From Candidatus Gordonibacter avicola (GTDB lineage Bacteria; Actinomycetota; Coriobacteriia; Coriobacteriales; Eggerthellaceae): 64,000 nucleotides of DNA. The stretch spans positions 1-64,000 of the forward strand of contig DXGM01000011.1 in the NCBI GenBank assembly GCA_019113915.1, in the 5' to 3' direction. Positions 50,827-59,679 of this stretch are shown here, one piece after another; the first letter of the stretch is position 1, and every line of letters begins with the position of its first letter. The notes below the pieces were generated by a model, which saw only the letters and a list, made by a program, of their open reading frames with translations, made no database searches and was not told the origin of the DNA. The translations under genes were made by a program, and so were the position numbers.

Positions 50827-52437
50827 GTGCAGGATTCGGCGACGACCGGGCCCATCGGCAAGGCGGGGGCGGACGACGCCAACGCGCGCAAGCGTAAACG
50901 GTCGGGCTGGGCAGACCTTTCATACACCACCCGCGTGACGGCGGCATTCGCCTTCATCGCGGCCATGACCGCGCTGGTGGCCATAGGCGTGGTGTCCTTT
51001 GTGTGGGAGCAGCACTTCCAAACGTACACGCGCGAAAACATGCAATCGGTGGCCGAAATTACGGCCGCCAACATCGCCGTGAAATACGAGGCTAGCGGCA
51101 CGTTTGACGAAGCCACACTGGGCCCGGCGCGCGCCATGATTGAAGTGACGCCGGGTGTGGGCATGCTGGTGATAGACTCCACGAACCCGGAGGCTAACCC
51201 ACGCGGGCTGACCGTGTTCGACTCCACGCTCATCAATGATGACGAAGGCGGCGACGGCAAGGGCACGTCCACCGGCATCAGCAAGGATTTGTCGCTTGCG
51301 CCACAGAAGATGGACATGCAAAACGCCGCGCAAGCTCCCATTATTGTGCACGATAGGGCCGTGGGCTCCGTGCGCGTGTGGGTGCTGGGTTCCGACACGC
51401 TGCTGCGCTCCACCGACGAAGAATTCCGCAGCAAGTCCTACCAGGCCATGCTGTTCGCAGCCGCCATGGCCATCTTGCTGGCCTCGTGCATCGGCTTCCT
51501 GTTCGCGCGCAACCTGGTGAGTCCCATCAACCGCATGACGAAAACGGCGAAGGCCATCAAAGAAGGCGACCTGTCGGCGCGCACCGACCTCCATGGTGAC
51601 GACGAGATAGCCCGCCTCGGCGAAACGTTTGACGAGATGGCCGACTCGGTAGAGAAGGACCGCGAACTTGAGCGGCGCCTGACTACCGACGTGGCGCACG
51701 AGCTGCGTACACCGCTTATGGCCATCCAGTCCACGGTGGAGGCTATGGTCGACGGCGTGTTCGAAGCCGACTCCGAGCACCTGGAAACGGTAAACTCCGA
51801 GGTGCAGCGCTTGAGCCGCCTGGTAGATTCGCTGTTGAAACTGTCACGTCTGGAAAACCGCGCCAACCCCATGAAGGAAGAGGTCGTGGACGTGGGGCAG
51901 CTGATCAGCGGCATTATTGCCACGCATGATGCGTTCGTTACCGACTCGGGCCTTTCGCTGGAATACGTTGCCGACGAAGGCGTGCGCGTGCTGGGCGACG
52001 CGGACATGATTCGCCAGGCCACGGCGAATCTCATCTCGAACGCCGTGCGCTACACGCCCGAGGGCGGCCACATCACCGTCAGCGTGAAGCGCGGCGACAT
52101 TATGGCCTCCATCGCTGTGCGCGATACGGGCATCGGCCTCACGCCCGAGGAATGCAAGATGGTGTTCTCCCGCTTCTGGCGTGCCGACGCCGGGCGCAAC
52201 CGCGAAAGCGGCGGTTTGGGCATTGGCCTGGCCGTTGTGAAGGAAATCGTCGACCGTCACGGCGGCTGGGTGCAGGTGGAAGGCCGCAAGGATGAAGGCG
52301 CCTGCTTCACCATTCATCTGCCGCTGTACGACGAGGGCCGGCAGCTCAAGCCGCGCCAGCAAAAGCAGTCGAAGGTGCCCAAGGGTTCAAAGGCCAAAGA
52401 AAAGCCGCAAAAGTCCCGAGCCAAGGGCAGAAAGTAG
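50827..52437 (+). CDS. Sensor histidine kinase (HAMP-HisKA-HATPase)
   Basis: 536 aa. The GTG at 50827 is chosen for AGGAGGG at 50813-50819; the GTG at 50797 would add ten residues. Order: membrane helix (~38-60), extracytoplasmic sensor of ~150 residues, second helix (~215-237), HAMP (SPINRMTKTAKAIKEGDLSAR), HisKA with phospho-His291 (TTDVAHELRTPL), and HATPase_c (LISNAVRYTPEGG, VRDTGIGLTPEE, GGLGIGLAVVKEI). The tail is Lys-rich. It is the partner of the PhoB-type regulator just upstream. Similar pairs respond to envelope stress or phosphate; the sensor domain gives no clear ligand. Confidence 0.93.
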   Translation: MQDSATTGPIGKAGADDANARKRKRSGWADLSYTTRVTAAFAFIAAMTALVAIGVVSFVWEQHFQTYTRENMQSVAEITAANIAVKYEASGTFDEATLGPARAMIEVTPGVGMLVIDSTNPEANPRGLTVFDSTLINDDEGGDGKGTSTGISKDLSLAPQKMDMQNAAQAPIIVHDRAVGSVRVWVLGSDTLLRSTDEEFRSKSYQAMLFAAAMAILLASCIGFLFARNLVSPINRMTKTAKAIKEGDLSARTDLHGDDEIARLGETFDEMADSVEKDRELERRLTTDVAHELRTPLMAIQSTVEAMVDGVFEADSEHLETVNSEVQRLSRLVDSLLKLSRLENRANPMKEEVVDVGQLISGIIATHDAFVTDSGLSLEYVADEGVRVLGDADMIRQATANLISNAVRYTPEGGHITVSVKRGDIMASIAVRDTGIGLTPEECKMVFSRFWRADAGRNRESGGLGIGLAVVKEIVDRHGGWVQVEGRKDEGACFTIHLPLYDEGRQLKPRQQKQSKVPKGSKAKEKPQKSRAKGRK

Positions 52438-52528
52438 CCAAACTGCGCGATAATAAGCGCCGTGAACGAGCGCCGCGCTCCGGGGGCGGAGGCGTAGCGA
52501 GCATCTGATGAAAGGACACGTACCAACC

Positions 52529-53401
52529 ATGACCGGAATCGACATCAAGCCCGACGCGCAAGGCAAAGTGCGCGATCTCTACGATCTGGGCGACAAGCTG
52601 CTGTTGGTGGCCACCGACCGCATCTCGGCGTTCGACTACATTTTGGAAGACGAGATCCCGCACAAGGGCGCCGTGCTGACGCAACTGTCGTGCTTCTGGT
52701 TTGAGCTGTTGGACGGCGTGGTGGAGAATCACCTGATCAGCGCCGACGAGGCCGACCTACCCGAGCAGTTCAAGCCTTACGCCGATTACCTGCGCGGTCG
52801 CTTCATGCTGGTGAAGAAGGCCGACATGTTCCCCGCCGAGTGCATCGTGCGCGGCTACCTGGCCGGCAGTGGCCTCAAGGAGTACCAGAAGCAGGGTACG
52901 GTGTGTGGCATTCAGCTGCCCGAGGGCCTGGAGAATTCCTCGAAGTTGCCGGAGCCCATCTTCACGCCGTCCACGAAGGCCGACATTGGCGACCACGACG
53001 AGAACATCAGCTTCGAGCGCTTGGTGGAAATCATCGGCGAAGACGACGCGACGCAGCTGCGTGACCTGGCACTGAAGGTGTACACCACGGCGCGCGACCA
53101 CGCGGCCGAGCGCGGCGTGATTATTGCCGACACGAAGTTCGAGTTCGGGCGCATTGATGGCAAGATTATTCTGGCCGACGAAGTGCTGACGCCCGATTCG
53201 TCGCGCTTCTGGCCGGGCGACGAGTACGCGCCGGGCAAGGATCAGCCCAGCTTCGACAAGCAGTACGTGCGCGACTGGCTCACCGCCAACTGGGATCGTC
53301 AGGGCAACCCGCCCCGCCTGCCCCAGGACGTCATCGAGCGCACCAGCGAGAAGTACATTCAGGCGTACGAGAAGATTACGGGTAGGAAGTTCGCTTACTA
53401 G
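52529..53401 (+). CDS. purC: Phosphoribosylaminoimidazole-succinocarboxamide (SAICAR) synthase
   Basis: 290 aa, ATP-dependent ligation of aspartate to CAIR in purine synthesis. Conserved blocks: GKVRDLYDLGDKLLLVATDRISAFD, the signature ECIVRGYLAGSGLKEY, and IIADTKFEFG followed by LADEVLTPDSSRFW. The length and order are of the longer (yeast-like) PurC type. The start at ATG 52529 is the family-like one; ATG 52508 would add seven residues. A repeat element (family C) separates it from the next gene. Confidence 0.95.
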   Translation: MTGIDIKPDAQGKVRDLYDLGDKLLLVATDRISAFDYILEDEIPHKGAVLTQLSCFWFELLDGVVENHLISADEADLPEQFKPYADYLRGRFMLVKKADMFPAECIVRGYLAGSGLKEYQKQGTVCGIQLPEGLENSSKLPEPIFTPSTKADIGDHDENISFERLVEIIGEDDATQLRDLALKVYTTARDHAAERGVIIADTKFEFGRIDGKIILADEVLTPDSSRFWPGDEYAPGKDQPSFDKQYVRDWLTANWDRQGNPPRLPQDVIERTSEKYIQAYEKITGRKFAY

Positions 53402-53423
53402 TAAGTGAGAGTGCGCAGGTTGA

Positions 53424-53516
53424 CCGTAGGGCAAGGGTTCTCCCCTTGCCGCGAAAGTGCGGTTGACCTGCGTGCTTTTTGACAGACGACGGCAAGGACG
53501 GAACCCTTGCCCTACG
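53424..53516. repeat. Nested palindromic repeat, family C, copy 1
   Basis: Ends form an inverted repeat: CCGTAGGGCAAGGGTTC on the left and GAACCCTTGCCCTACGG on the right. The left end also makes its own hairpin (GGCAAGGG / CCCTTGCC type). It resembles 63179-63270. The right arm supplies the region just before the next gene's ribosome-binding site. Confidence 0.65.
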
Positions 53517-53527
53517 GAGAGATCATT

Positions 53528-54283
53528 ATGTCGCAACGCAATCCTATGAACGACCGCTATCAGACCGACGAGCGCCGCGGGCAAACCCGCAAGAGCGCCG
53601 CGGCCATGAAGCCTAAGACGAAGGCCGCCGCCACGGTGCGCGTGGCTCCGCCGCAAAAGACGAAGCAGCAGAAGAAGGCCGAGAAAAAGGTGGCCCGCGC
53701 CAAGCAAGCTGAACTCGACCGCAAGTATTACAACCCGCCGACGCCCCAGTACAAGCGTCTGCGCAAACTATGGTGGGGCCTGCTCATTGGTGCCATCGCG
53801 CTCACGGTGCTGTCCTGGTTCGGCCGTACGTTCCTACCCGAGGCCGCCACGTACGTCACGCTGGGCTTGGCCTACGCCTGCATCATCGGCGCCCTGTACG
53901 TCGACTTCTCCAAGATTCGCAAGGTGCGCCGCGCGTACCAGGAGGAAATGGAGAACCGCAAGTCCAAGGAGCAGCGCGCGCTGGAGAAGCAGCAGAAGGC
54001 CCAGCAGAAAAGCCTCAAAGAGCAGGAGGCTGACAAGGCTGAGGAAGCTGAGGCCGAAAAGCCCAAGAAGCGCAGCCTGTTCGGCAGCGGTTTCCGCCTG
54101 TCAAAGGCCGAGGAAGCCAAGGTGGAGAAGCAGGCTTCCAAGAAGGGCCAGGCAGATGGCGAGGGCGCGAGCGCTGATGCTGACGCAGGCGCGGACGAGG
54201 GCGAGTCTGCGTTCAAGCGCGCGAAAGCAGATGTCGCCAAGGCCGAGAAGGCCGCCAAGGAGCAATCCCAGCAAGCGAAGTAG
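53528..54283 (+). CDS. Lys/Ala/Glu-rich membrane protein of unknown function
   Basis: 251 aa from ATG 53528 (GGAGAGAT upstream). Residues 1-85 are very basic. Two membrane helices lie at ~84-104 and ~112-130 (LWWGLLIGAIALTVLSWFG, YVTLGLAYACIIGALYVDF). A long charged coiled coil follows (KSKEQRALEKQQKAQQKSLKEQ), then an acidic, Ala-rich tail. No family is recognised. The topology places both arms in the cytoplasm. purL starts 26 bp downstream, so it may be cotranscribed with purine genes. Confidence 0.65.
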   Translation: MSQRNPMNDRYQTDERRGQTRKSAAAMKPKTKAAATVRVAPPQKTKQQKKAEKKVARAKQAELDRKYYNPPTPQYKRLRKLWWGLLIGAIALTVLSWFGRTFLPEAATYVTLGLAYACIIGALYVDFSKIRKVRRAYQEEMENRKSKEQRALEKQQKAQQKSLKEQEADKAEEAEAEKPKKRSLFGSGFRLSKAEEAKVEKQASKKGQADGEGASADADAGADEGESAFKRAKADVAKAEKAAKEQSQQAK

Positions 54284-54309
54284 GCGCGATAAAGGAGAGA
54301 GAGGGACTC

Positions 54310-57300
54310 ATGGTTTCCCGTGTCTATGTGGAGAAGAAGCCCGGCTTCGACGGCGAAGCGCGCGCGCTCGCGCACGAGTTGCGTGACATCCTGGGCATAG
54401 AGCACCTTGAGGGATTGCGCCTGGTGAATCGCTATGACGTGGAGGGTATCTCCGACGAGTTGTTCTCGCAGTGCGTGCCCACGGTGTTCAGCGAGCCACA
54501 GTCTGACGTGGCCACGCTGGACATGCCCGACGCGCGCGGAGCGGCGGTGTTCGCGGTGGAGTATCTGCCGGGGCAGTTCGACCAGCGTGCGGACTCTGCC
54601 AGCGAGTGCATTCAGCTGATCAGCCAGGGCGAGCGGCCCGAGGTGCGCAGCGCGAAAGTGTATCTATTGGAAGGCGCCCTCACCGACGAGGACGTGGCCG
54701 CCATCAAGCGCTACGTGATCAACCCCATTGAGGCGCGTGAAGCGTCGCTTGAGCCGCGCGACACGCTACATATGGAACAGCCCGTGCCCGGCGCGGTGGA
54801 AATCATTAGCGGGTTCCTGGACTTGGACGAGGCGGGGCTCGCGGCGTTTCTGGACGAGCGCGGCCTTGCCATGGATCTGGCCGACCTCACATTCTGCCAG
54901 CAGTATTTCGCCGAGGAAGGGCGCTGTCCCACCATCACCGAAATCAAGATGATTGACACGTACTGGTCCGACCACTGCCGCCACACTACGTTCGGCACCG
55001 TGCTGGACGACGTGGTGATTGAGGACGAGGCCGTGCAGAGAGCGTTCGAGCGCTATTTGGAAATGCGTCACGATCTGGGCCGCGACGAGAAGCCGGTGTG
55101 CCTCATGGACATGGGCACCATCGGCGCGCGCTGGCTGAAGGCGCAGGGTACGCTGACCGGGCTCGACGAGTCCGAAGAAATCAACGCCTGCACCGTGAAG
55201 GTGAAGGTTGACGTGAACGGCGAGGAGCAGGATTGGCTCTACCTGTTCAAGAACGAGACGCACAACCACCCCACCGAGATTGAGCCGTTCGGCGGCGCGG
55301 CCACCTGCGTGGGCGGCGCCATTCGCGACCCCTTGAGCGGTCGCAGCTATGTGTATCAGGCTATGCGCGTGACGGGTGCGGCTGACCCGCTGGTTCCTGT
55401 GAGTGAGACGCTGCCCGGCAAGCTGCCGCAGCGCAAGCTGGTAACCACGGCCGCAGCGGGCTACTCGTCGTACGGCAACCAGATTGGTCTGGCAACAGGC
55501 CAGGTGAACGAGCTGTATCACCCGGGCTATGCCGCTAAGCGCATGGAAATTGGCGCGGTGGTGGGTGCCACGCCAGCCGACCACGTGCGTCGCGAAACGC
55601 CGGCGCCGGGCGACGTGATTGTGCTGTTGGGCGGACGCACCGGACGCGACGGCATCGGCGGTGCGACGGGTTCGTCGAAGGCGCACAAGATGGGCTCGCT
55701 TGAGAGTTGCGGCGCGGAGGTGCAGAAGGGTAACGCGCCTGTTGAGCGCAAGATTCAGCGCCTGTTCCGCCGCGGTGACGCGTGTCGTCTCATCAAGCGC
55801 TGCAACGATTTCGGCGCGGGCGGCGTATCCGTGGCCGTGGGCGAGTTGGCCGACGGCCTGCACATCGTGTTGGACCGCGTGCCGAAAAAGTACGATGGAC
55901 TGGACGGCACCGAGCTGGCTATTTCTGAGAGCCAGGAGCGCATGGCCGTGGCGCTAGCGGCCGAGGACGTGGATACGTTCATTGGCTACGCGCATGAGGA
56001 AAACCTTGAGGCCACGCCCATTGCGACGGTTACCGAAGAGCCGCGCGTGCGCATGGAGTGGAACGGCGACACCATCGTGGATGTCAGTCGCGCCTTCCTC
56101 AACAGCAACGGCGCGCCGAAGCACCAGGTGGTGCGCGTGGTGCCGGGTGGTACCTACGAGCGCACGTGGGAGGGCGACACGCTGGCCGAGCGCATGGGCG
56201 CGCTGGTGAGCGACCTCAATGTGTGCTCGAACAAGGGTCTGTCCGAGCGCTTCGACTCCACCATTGGCGCGGCTACGGCGCTCATGCCGTTTGGCGGCTC
56301 GCGCCAGCTAACGCCCGCGCTGGCCATGGTGGCGAAGTTGCCCGTGTTTGGCGAAACCACCACTGTGAGTGGCATGGCCTGGGGTTTCAACCCCTACCTC
56401 ACCGAGGCCGACCCGTTTGTGGGATCGTACGTGGCCGTGGTTGAGAGCGTGGCGAAGCTGGTGGCCGCGGGCTTTGCGCGCGAGGACATGTACCTCACAT
56501 TCCAGGAATACTTCGAGAAGTTGCGCGACGAGCCCGAGCGCTGGGGCAAGCCGGCCGCGGCCGTGCTGGGCGCGCTGATGGCTCAGGTGGACTTGGGCGT
56601 GGGCGCTATCGGCGGCAAGGACTCCATGTCCGGCAGCTTCGAGCAGCTGGATGTGCCACCGACGCTGGTGTCGTTCGCGACGGCCGTGGGGTCGGTGGAG
56701 CGTGTGACGTCGCCCGAGTTCAAGCAGGCCGGCAGCCGCGTGGTGCGCATTGCGCCCGCGAGCTATAACGGCGTGTTGCCCGATGCCGCAGGGCTGTTGG
56801 AAGCGAGTGCGCTGGTGGAGCGCTTGATTAGCGATGAGTTGGCACTGGCTGTATCCACCCCAGGCTACGGCGGCACCGCCGAAGCCCTGTTCAAGATGTG
56901 CGTAGGCAACGGCATCGGCGTGCGTTTGACCGATGGCATGGAAGCCGACGACCTCTTCGCGCCCGCGTACGGCAGCTTCCTGATTGAGATGCCTGCGTGC
57001 GCTGAACTTCCTGAGTCGTCGGATGCCGTGCGCATTGACGAGCTGGGCGAGACAACCGAAGCCTACGAGTTTGTAGCCTGCGACGAAACCCTCAACCTGG
57101 CCGAACTGCAAGAAACATGGGAAGCCAAGCTTGAACCCGTGTTCCCGTATCGCTCGAAAGATACTCGTTCGGAAGCGAGCGCAAGCAACACCCCCTGTCA
57201 TCCTGAGCGGAGCGAAGCGGAGTCGAAGGATCCCGTGCGGCGCCAGCCGTCTTCCTCGCCAGTGGAGCCGGTCGAACTCATCTCCCATCGCGACGCCATT

Positions 57301-58128
57301 CCGCTTACGTACAACGGCACCATCGCGCGTCCGCGCGTGGTCATCCCCGTGTTCCCGGGCAACAACTGCGAGTACGACAGCGCCCGCGCGTTCGAACAGG
57401 CCGGTGCTGTGGTGGAAACGCTCATCGTGAACAACCTCTCGCCCGAGAAGGTGGCCGAAAGCACCGAGGCGCTGGTCAAAGCCATCAATAACAGTCAGAT
57501 CATCATGATCCCCGGCGGCTTCTCCGGCGGCGACGAGCCCGACGGCTCCGCGAAGTTCATCACAGCGTTCTTCCGCGCTCCTGCTGTCACCGAGGCGGTG
57601 CGCGACCTCTTGCAGAATCGCGACGGCCTCATGCTGGGCATCTGCAACGGCTTCCAAGCGCTCGTGAAGTTGGGTCTCGTGCCGTTCGGCGACATTCGCC
57701 CGATGGATGAGGATTGCCCGACGCTCACGTTCAACGAAATCGGCCGTCACCAGAGCCGCCTCGTGCGCACGCGTGTGGCGTCGAATCTGTCCCCGTGGCT
57801 CGCCCGCTGCGAGGTGGGCGACATCCATACGGTGCCAGTGAGCCACGGCGAGGGTCGCTTCGTTGCTAGCCCCGAGGTGCTGGCCCAGCTGCAAGCGAAC
57901 GGCCAAATTGCCACGCAGTACGTGGATGCCAACGGTATGCCGTCGATGGACCTTGACGTGAACCCGAACAGCTCCGTGCTTGCCATTGAGTCCGTGACCA
58001 GCCCCGACGGCCGCATCCTCGGCAAAATGGGCCACAGCGAGCGCCGCGGCAACGGCCTCTACCAAAACGTCCCCGGCAACCAATGGCAACCCCTCTTCGA
58101 AAGCGGCATCAGCTACTTCACCGACTAG
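54310..58128 (+). CDS. purL: Phosphoribosylformylglycinamidine synthase (large, single-chain type) with in-frame repeat insertion
   Basis: 1272 aa. It converts FGAR, glutamine and ATP to FGAM. The N-terminal and two AIR-synthase-like halves are complete (DTYWSDHCRHTTF, LFKNETHNHPTEIEPFGGAATCVGGAIRD, NDFGAGGVSVAVGELADG, GAIGGKDSMSGS). The C-terminal class I glutaminase has VIPVFPGNNCEYDSA, the nucleophile Cys in GICNGFQALVKLG, His in VPVSHGEGRF, and the end GHSERRGNGLYQNV. Between them, residues ~955-990 form a linker containing CHPERSEAESKDPV (residues 963-976), encoded by an interspersed palindromic repeat that kept the frame. AAAGGAGAGAGAG precedes the ATG. Confidence 0.95.
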   Translation: MVSRVYVEKKPGFDGEARALAHELRDILGIEHLEGLRLVNRYDVEGISDELFSQCVPTVFSEPQSDVATLDMPDARGAAVFAVEYLPGQFDQRADSASECIQLISQGERPEVRSAKVYLLEGALTDEDVAAIKRYVINPIEAREASLEPRDTLHMEQPVPGAVEIISGFLDLDEAGLAAFLDERGLAMDLADLTFCQQYFAEEGRCPTITEIKMIDTYWSDHCRHTTFGTVLDDVVIEDEAVQRAFERYLEMRHDLGRDEKPVCLMDMGTIGARWLKAQGTLTGLDESEEINACTVKVKVDVNGEEQDWLYLFKNETHNHPTEIEPFGGAATCVGGAIRDPLSGRSYVYQAMRVTGAADPLVPVSETLPGKLPQRKLVTTAAAGYSSYGNQIGLATGQVNELYHPGYAAKRMEIGAVVGATPADHVRRETPAPGDVIVLLGGRTGRDGIGGATGSSKAHKMGSLESCGAEVQKGNAPVERKIQRLFRRGDACRLIKRCNDFGAGGVSVAVGELADGLHIVLDRVPKKYDGLDGTELAISESQERMAVALAAEDVDTFIGYAHEENLEATPIATVTEEPRVRMEWNGDTIVDVSRAFLNSNGAPKHQVVRVVPGGTYERTWEGDTLAERMGALVSDLNVCSNKGLSERFDSTIGAATALMPFGGSRQLTPALAMVAKLPVFGETTTVSGMAWGFNPYLTEADPFVGSYVAVVESVAKLVAAGFAREDMYLTFQEYFEKLRDEPERWGKPAAAVLGALMAQVDLGVGAIGGKDSMSGSFEQLDVPPTLVSFATAVGSVERVTSPEFKQAGSRVVRIAPASYNGVLPDAAGLLEASALVERLISDELALAVSTPGYGGTAEALFKMCVGNGIGVRLTDGMEADDLFAPAYGSFLIEMPACAELPESSDAVRIDELGETTEAYEFVACDETLNLAELQETWEAKLEPVFPYRSKDTRSEASASNTPCHPERSEAESKDPVRRQPSSSPVEPVELISHRDAIPLTYNGTIARPRVVIPVFPGNNCEYDSARAFEQAGAVVETLIVNNLSPEKVAESTEALVKAINNSQIIMIPGGFSGGDEPDGSAKFITAFFRAPAVTEAVRDLLQNRDGLMLGICNGFQALVKLGLVPFGDIRPMDEDCPTLTFNEIGRHQSRLVRTRVASNLSPWLARCEVGDIHTVPVSHGEGRFVASPEVLAQLQANGQIATQYVDANGMPSMDLDVNPNSSVLAIESVTSPDGRILGKMGHSERRGNGLYQNVPGNQWQPLFESGISYFTD
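57196..57234 (+). repeat. Interspersed palindromic repeat inserted in purL
   Basis: TGTCATCCTGAGCGGAGCGA at its left, ending in AGTCGAAGGATCC. This is the widespread TCATCCTGAGC...GTCGAAGGATC repeat known from intergenic regions of many bacteria. Here it is read in frame as CHPERSEAESKDP. Confidence 0.8.
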
Positions 58129-58225
58129 GCTGCCAGCATTTCAAACCTTTCAAGGGCGGCGCATCCTATGGGTGTGCCGCCCTTGGTATACTGGGGGTAT
58201 GCGGCCCGCGAGAGAGGTGGTTGGG

Positions 58226-58471
58226 ATGAAGATCCTGGGTATGGGTGTACCTGAATTGGTATTTATCTTCTTTAGCTTTCTGCTTCCTGTTGGAGTGATA
58301 CTGTTCATTGTGTGGCTTGTTTTGAAGCGCCGTAGCACCGTCGATGAAAAGCAGCGGGCGAGCGCAGCGGCATATCAGCGACTGGCGCAGCTTGATGATT
58401 TGCGCAAGCGCGGTGCCCTCACCGAAGAAGAGTTCGCCCAGAAGAAGCAGCAGATCATGAATGAGTTGTAG
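58226..58471 (+). CDS. SHOCT-domain small membrane protein
   Basis: 81 aa. The start at ATG 58226 follows GAGAGGTGG. One membrane helix (ELVFIFFSFLLPVGVILFIVWLVLK) is followed by a C-terminal SHOCT motif (LAQLDDLRKRGALTEEEFAQKKQQIMNEL in outline). SHOCT is a short helical oligomerisation motif at protein C-termini. Lies 8 bp before the zinc-ribbon gene. Confidence 0.8.
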   Translation: MKILGMGVPELVFIFFSFLLPVGVILFIVWLVLKRRSTVDEKQRASAAAYQRLAQLDDLRKRGALTEEEFAQKKQQIMNEL

Positions 58472-58479
58472 GAGGCGCT

Positions 58480-58701
58480 ATGGGCTTTCTGGAATCGTTC
58501 AATCGCGGACTTTCGGGCGACGATCAGTACGAAATTGCCGGCCGCATTGTGGCGTGCTCCCACTGTGGTGGCGAGGAATTTGACGAACGCTCGGCGCAAC
58601 TCAACACGGCGGGCTTATCGTTCCTTGACCTCGATTGGGCCAACCGCAGCGCCACGGTCCTTGTCTGCAAACACTGCGGCCACCTGGAGTGGTTTCTCTA
58701 A
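58480..58701 (+). CDS. Small zinc-ribbon protein
   Basis: 73 aa with TAGGAGG before the ATG. Two CxxC knuckles (CSHCGG and CKHCGH) frame a ~35-residue beta-rich segment (TAGLSFLDLDWANRSATVLVC), the pattern of a zinc ribbon found in uncharacterised nucleic-acid-binding-like proteins. Likely cotranscribed with the SHOCT gene. No function is known. Confidence 0.75.
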   Translation: MGFLESFNRGLSGDDQYEIAGRIVACSHCGGEEFDERSAQLNTAGLSFLDLDWANRSATVLVCKHCGHLEWFL

Positions 58702-58705
58702 AACA

Positions 58706-58725
58706 AGTGTGACGCGCCTCGCGCT
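58706..58725 (+). repeat. Interspersed repeat, family B, short copy
   Basis: AGTGTGACGCGCCTCGCGCT directly after the zinc-ribbon gene, matching the 5' end of the copies at 30460 and 60553. The rest of 58726-58982 shows no clear feature apart from the next gene's AGGGG ribosome-binding site. Confidence 0.5.
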
Positions 58726-58982
58726 AACGAAGAACCTTCCACTTCTGCAGTTCTCGCTGAAGGGGAATGATGAAGCGCGCCGTGGTTCATCTTGTCTCTG
58801 GGCATGAAAAAGGGGCTTGACATTTAATTATCTTGCCCCTGATCTGGGGTTATATTATTACAAAACCACCTAAAAGTCCAGTCGTGTGTTCTTTTGGAAT
58901 ACGCGGTATATATACGTGCATGCTTTTCACGGGTTCGCTTTCGGCGTGAAAGTGGGCAAAACGGGCGCGAAGGGGACGGGTG

Positions 58983-59639
58983 ATGTGGTTGGGTGGAATC
59001 AGCTTGGCAAGGGCACTGCTGGGCACGTCGGTGCGCGACGAGTTGGCGGCGTGCAACGCGGCAACGGTGGCGCATGGTCTCAGCTTGACCGAAGAGCAAG
59101 CCGCGGGCCTCACCGCGCGACGGCGCGAGGCGCTGGCGGCAACGGGGCGTGTTGAATTCGGCCGCGGTGTGTTGCGCGACATCGCGCAGGGGTTCTGCGA
59201 TTCTCCCCACGTGCGGCAAGAAAACTACGAGGAAACGCTTGCGGCTGTGCAAGACACGTTCTACCGGCGCAAAGAGGAAGCCGAAGCCTGCGGCGGCATG
59301 GCAGACGACGAGCTGATAGAGGCCTTGCGAGCGGCGTTCGACGGTCAGGCAAACGGGTCGCTCGATGCGCTGGACGACATTTCGTTGCCAGCGCTACAGC
59401 AGTGGGCGAAGCAGAAGCAGGCAGGCGACTACGATGAAACTACGCAGCGCGAGGCGGAAGAGGAGCAAGACTTTGACGAATACGAACCCCTGCGCGACGA
59501 ACTCGACCGCGTCTACGAAACGGGGCGCGACCAGCGTCCCAGCAACGAATTCGCGGCCAGCTACTACGATGGCTACAACGAACTCTATCGCGTTGGGTTC
59601 GACGCGAACAGTCGCATCGGGGGCTCGTCGCTCTCCTGA
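58983..59639 (+). CDS. DUF6323-like protein, frame interrupted before a DUF6179-like domain
   Basis: 218 aa from ATG 58983. Residues 1-135 (LGGISLARALLGTSVRDELA, LTARRREALAATGRVEFGRG, FCDSPHVRQENYEETL, TFYRRKEEAE) resemble DUF6323. A Glu-rich linker leads into NEFAASYYDGYNELYRVGFDANSRIGG, which looks like the beginning of the next domain. The frame ends 14 bases after a GGGGG run (59619-59623). Removing one G joins it in frame to the following ORF. No function is known for the family; the two DUFs are typically neighbours. Confidence 0.6.
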   Translation: MWLGGISLARALLGTSVRDELAACNAATVAHGLSLTEEQAAGLTARRREALAATGRVEFGRGVLRDIAQGFCDSPHVRQENYEETLAAVQDTFYRRKEEAEACGGMADDELIEALRAAFDGQANGSLDALDDISLPALQQWAKQKQAGDYDETTQREAEEEQDFDEYEPLRDELDRVYETGRDQRPSNEFAASYYDGYNELYRVGFDANSRIGGSSLS

Positions 59640-59679
59640 CGAAGCGCTGGCAGCATTCCAGGAACAGCTATGGGCCCTG

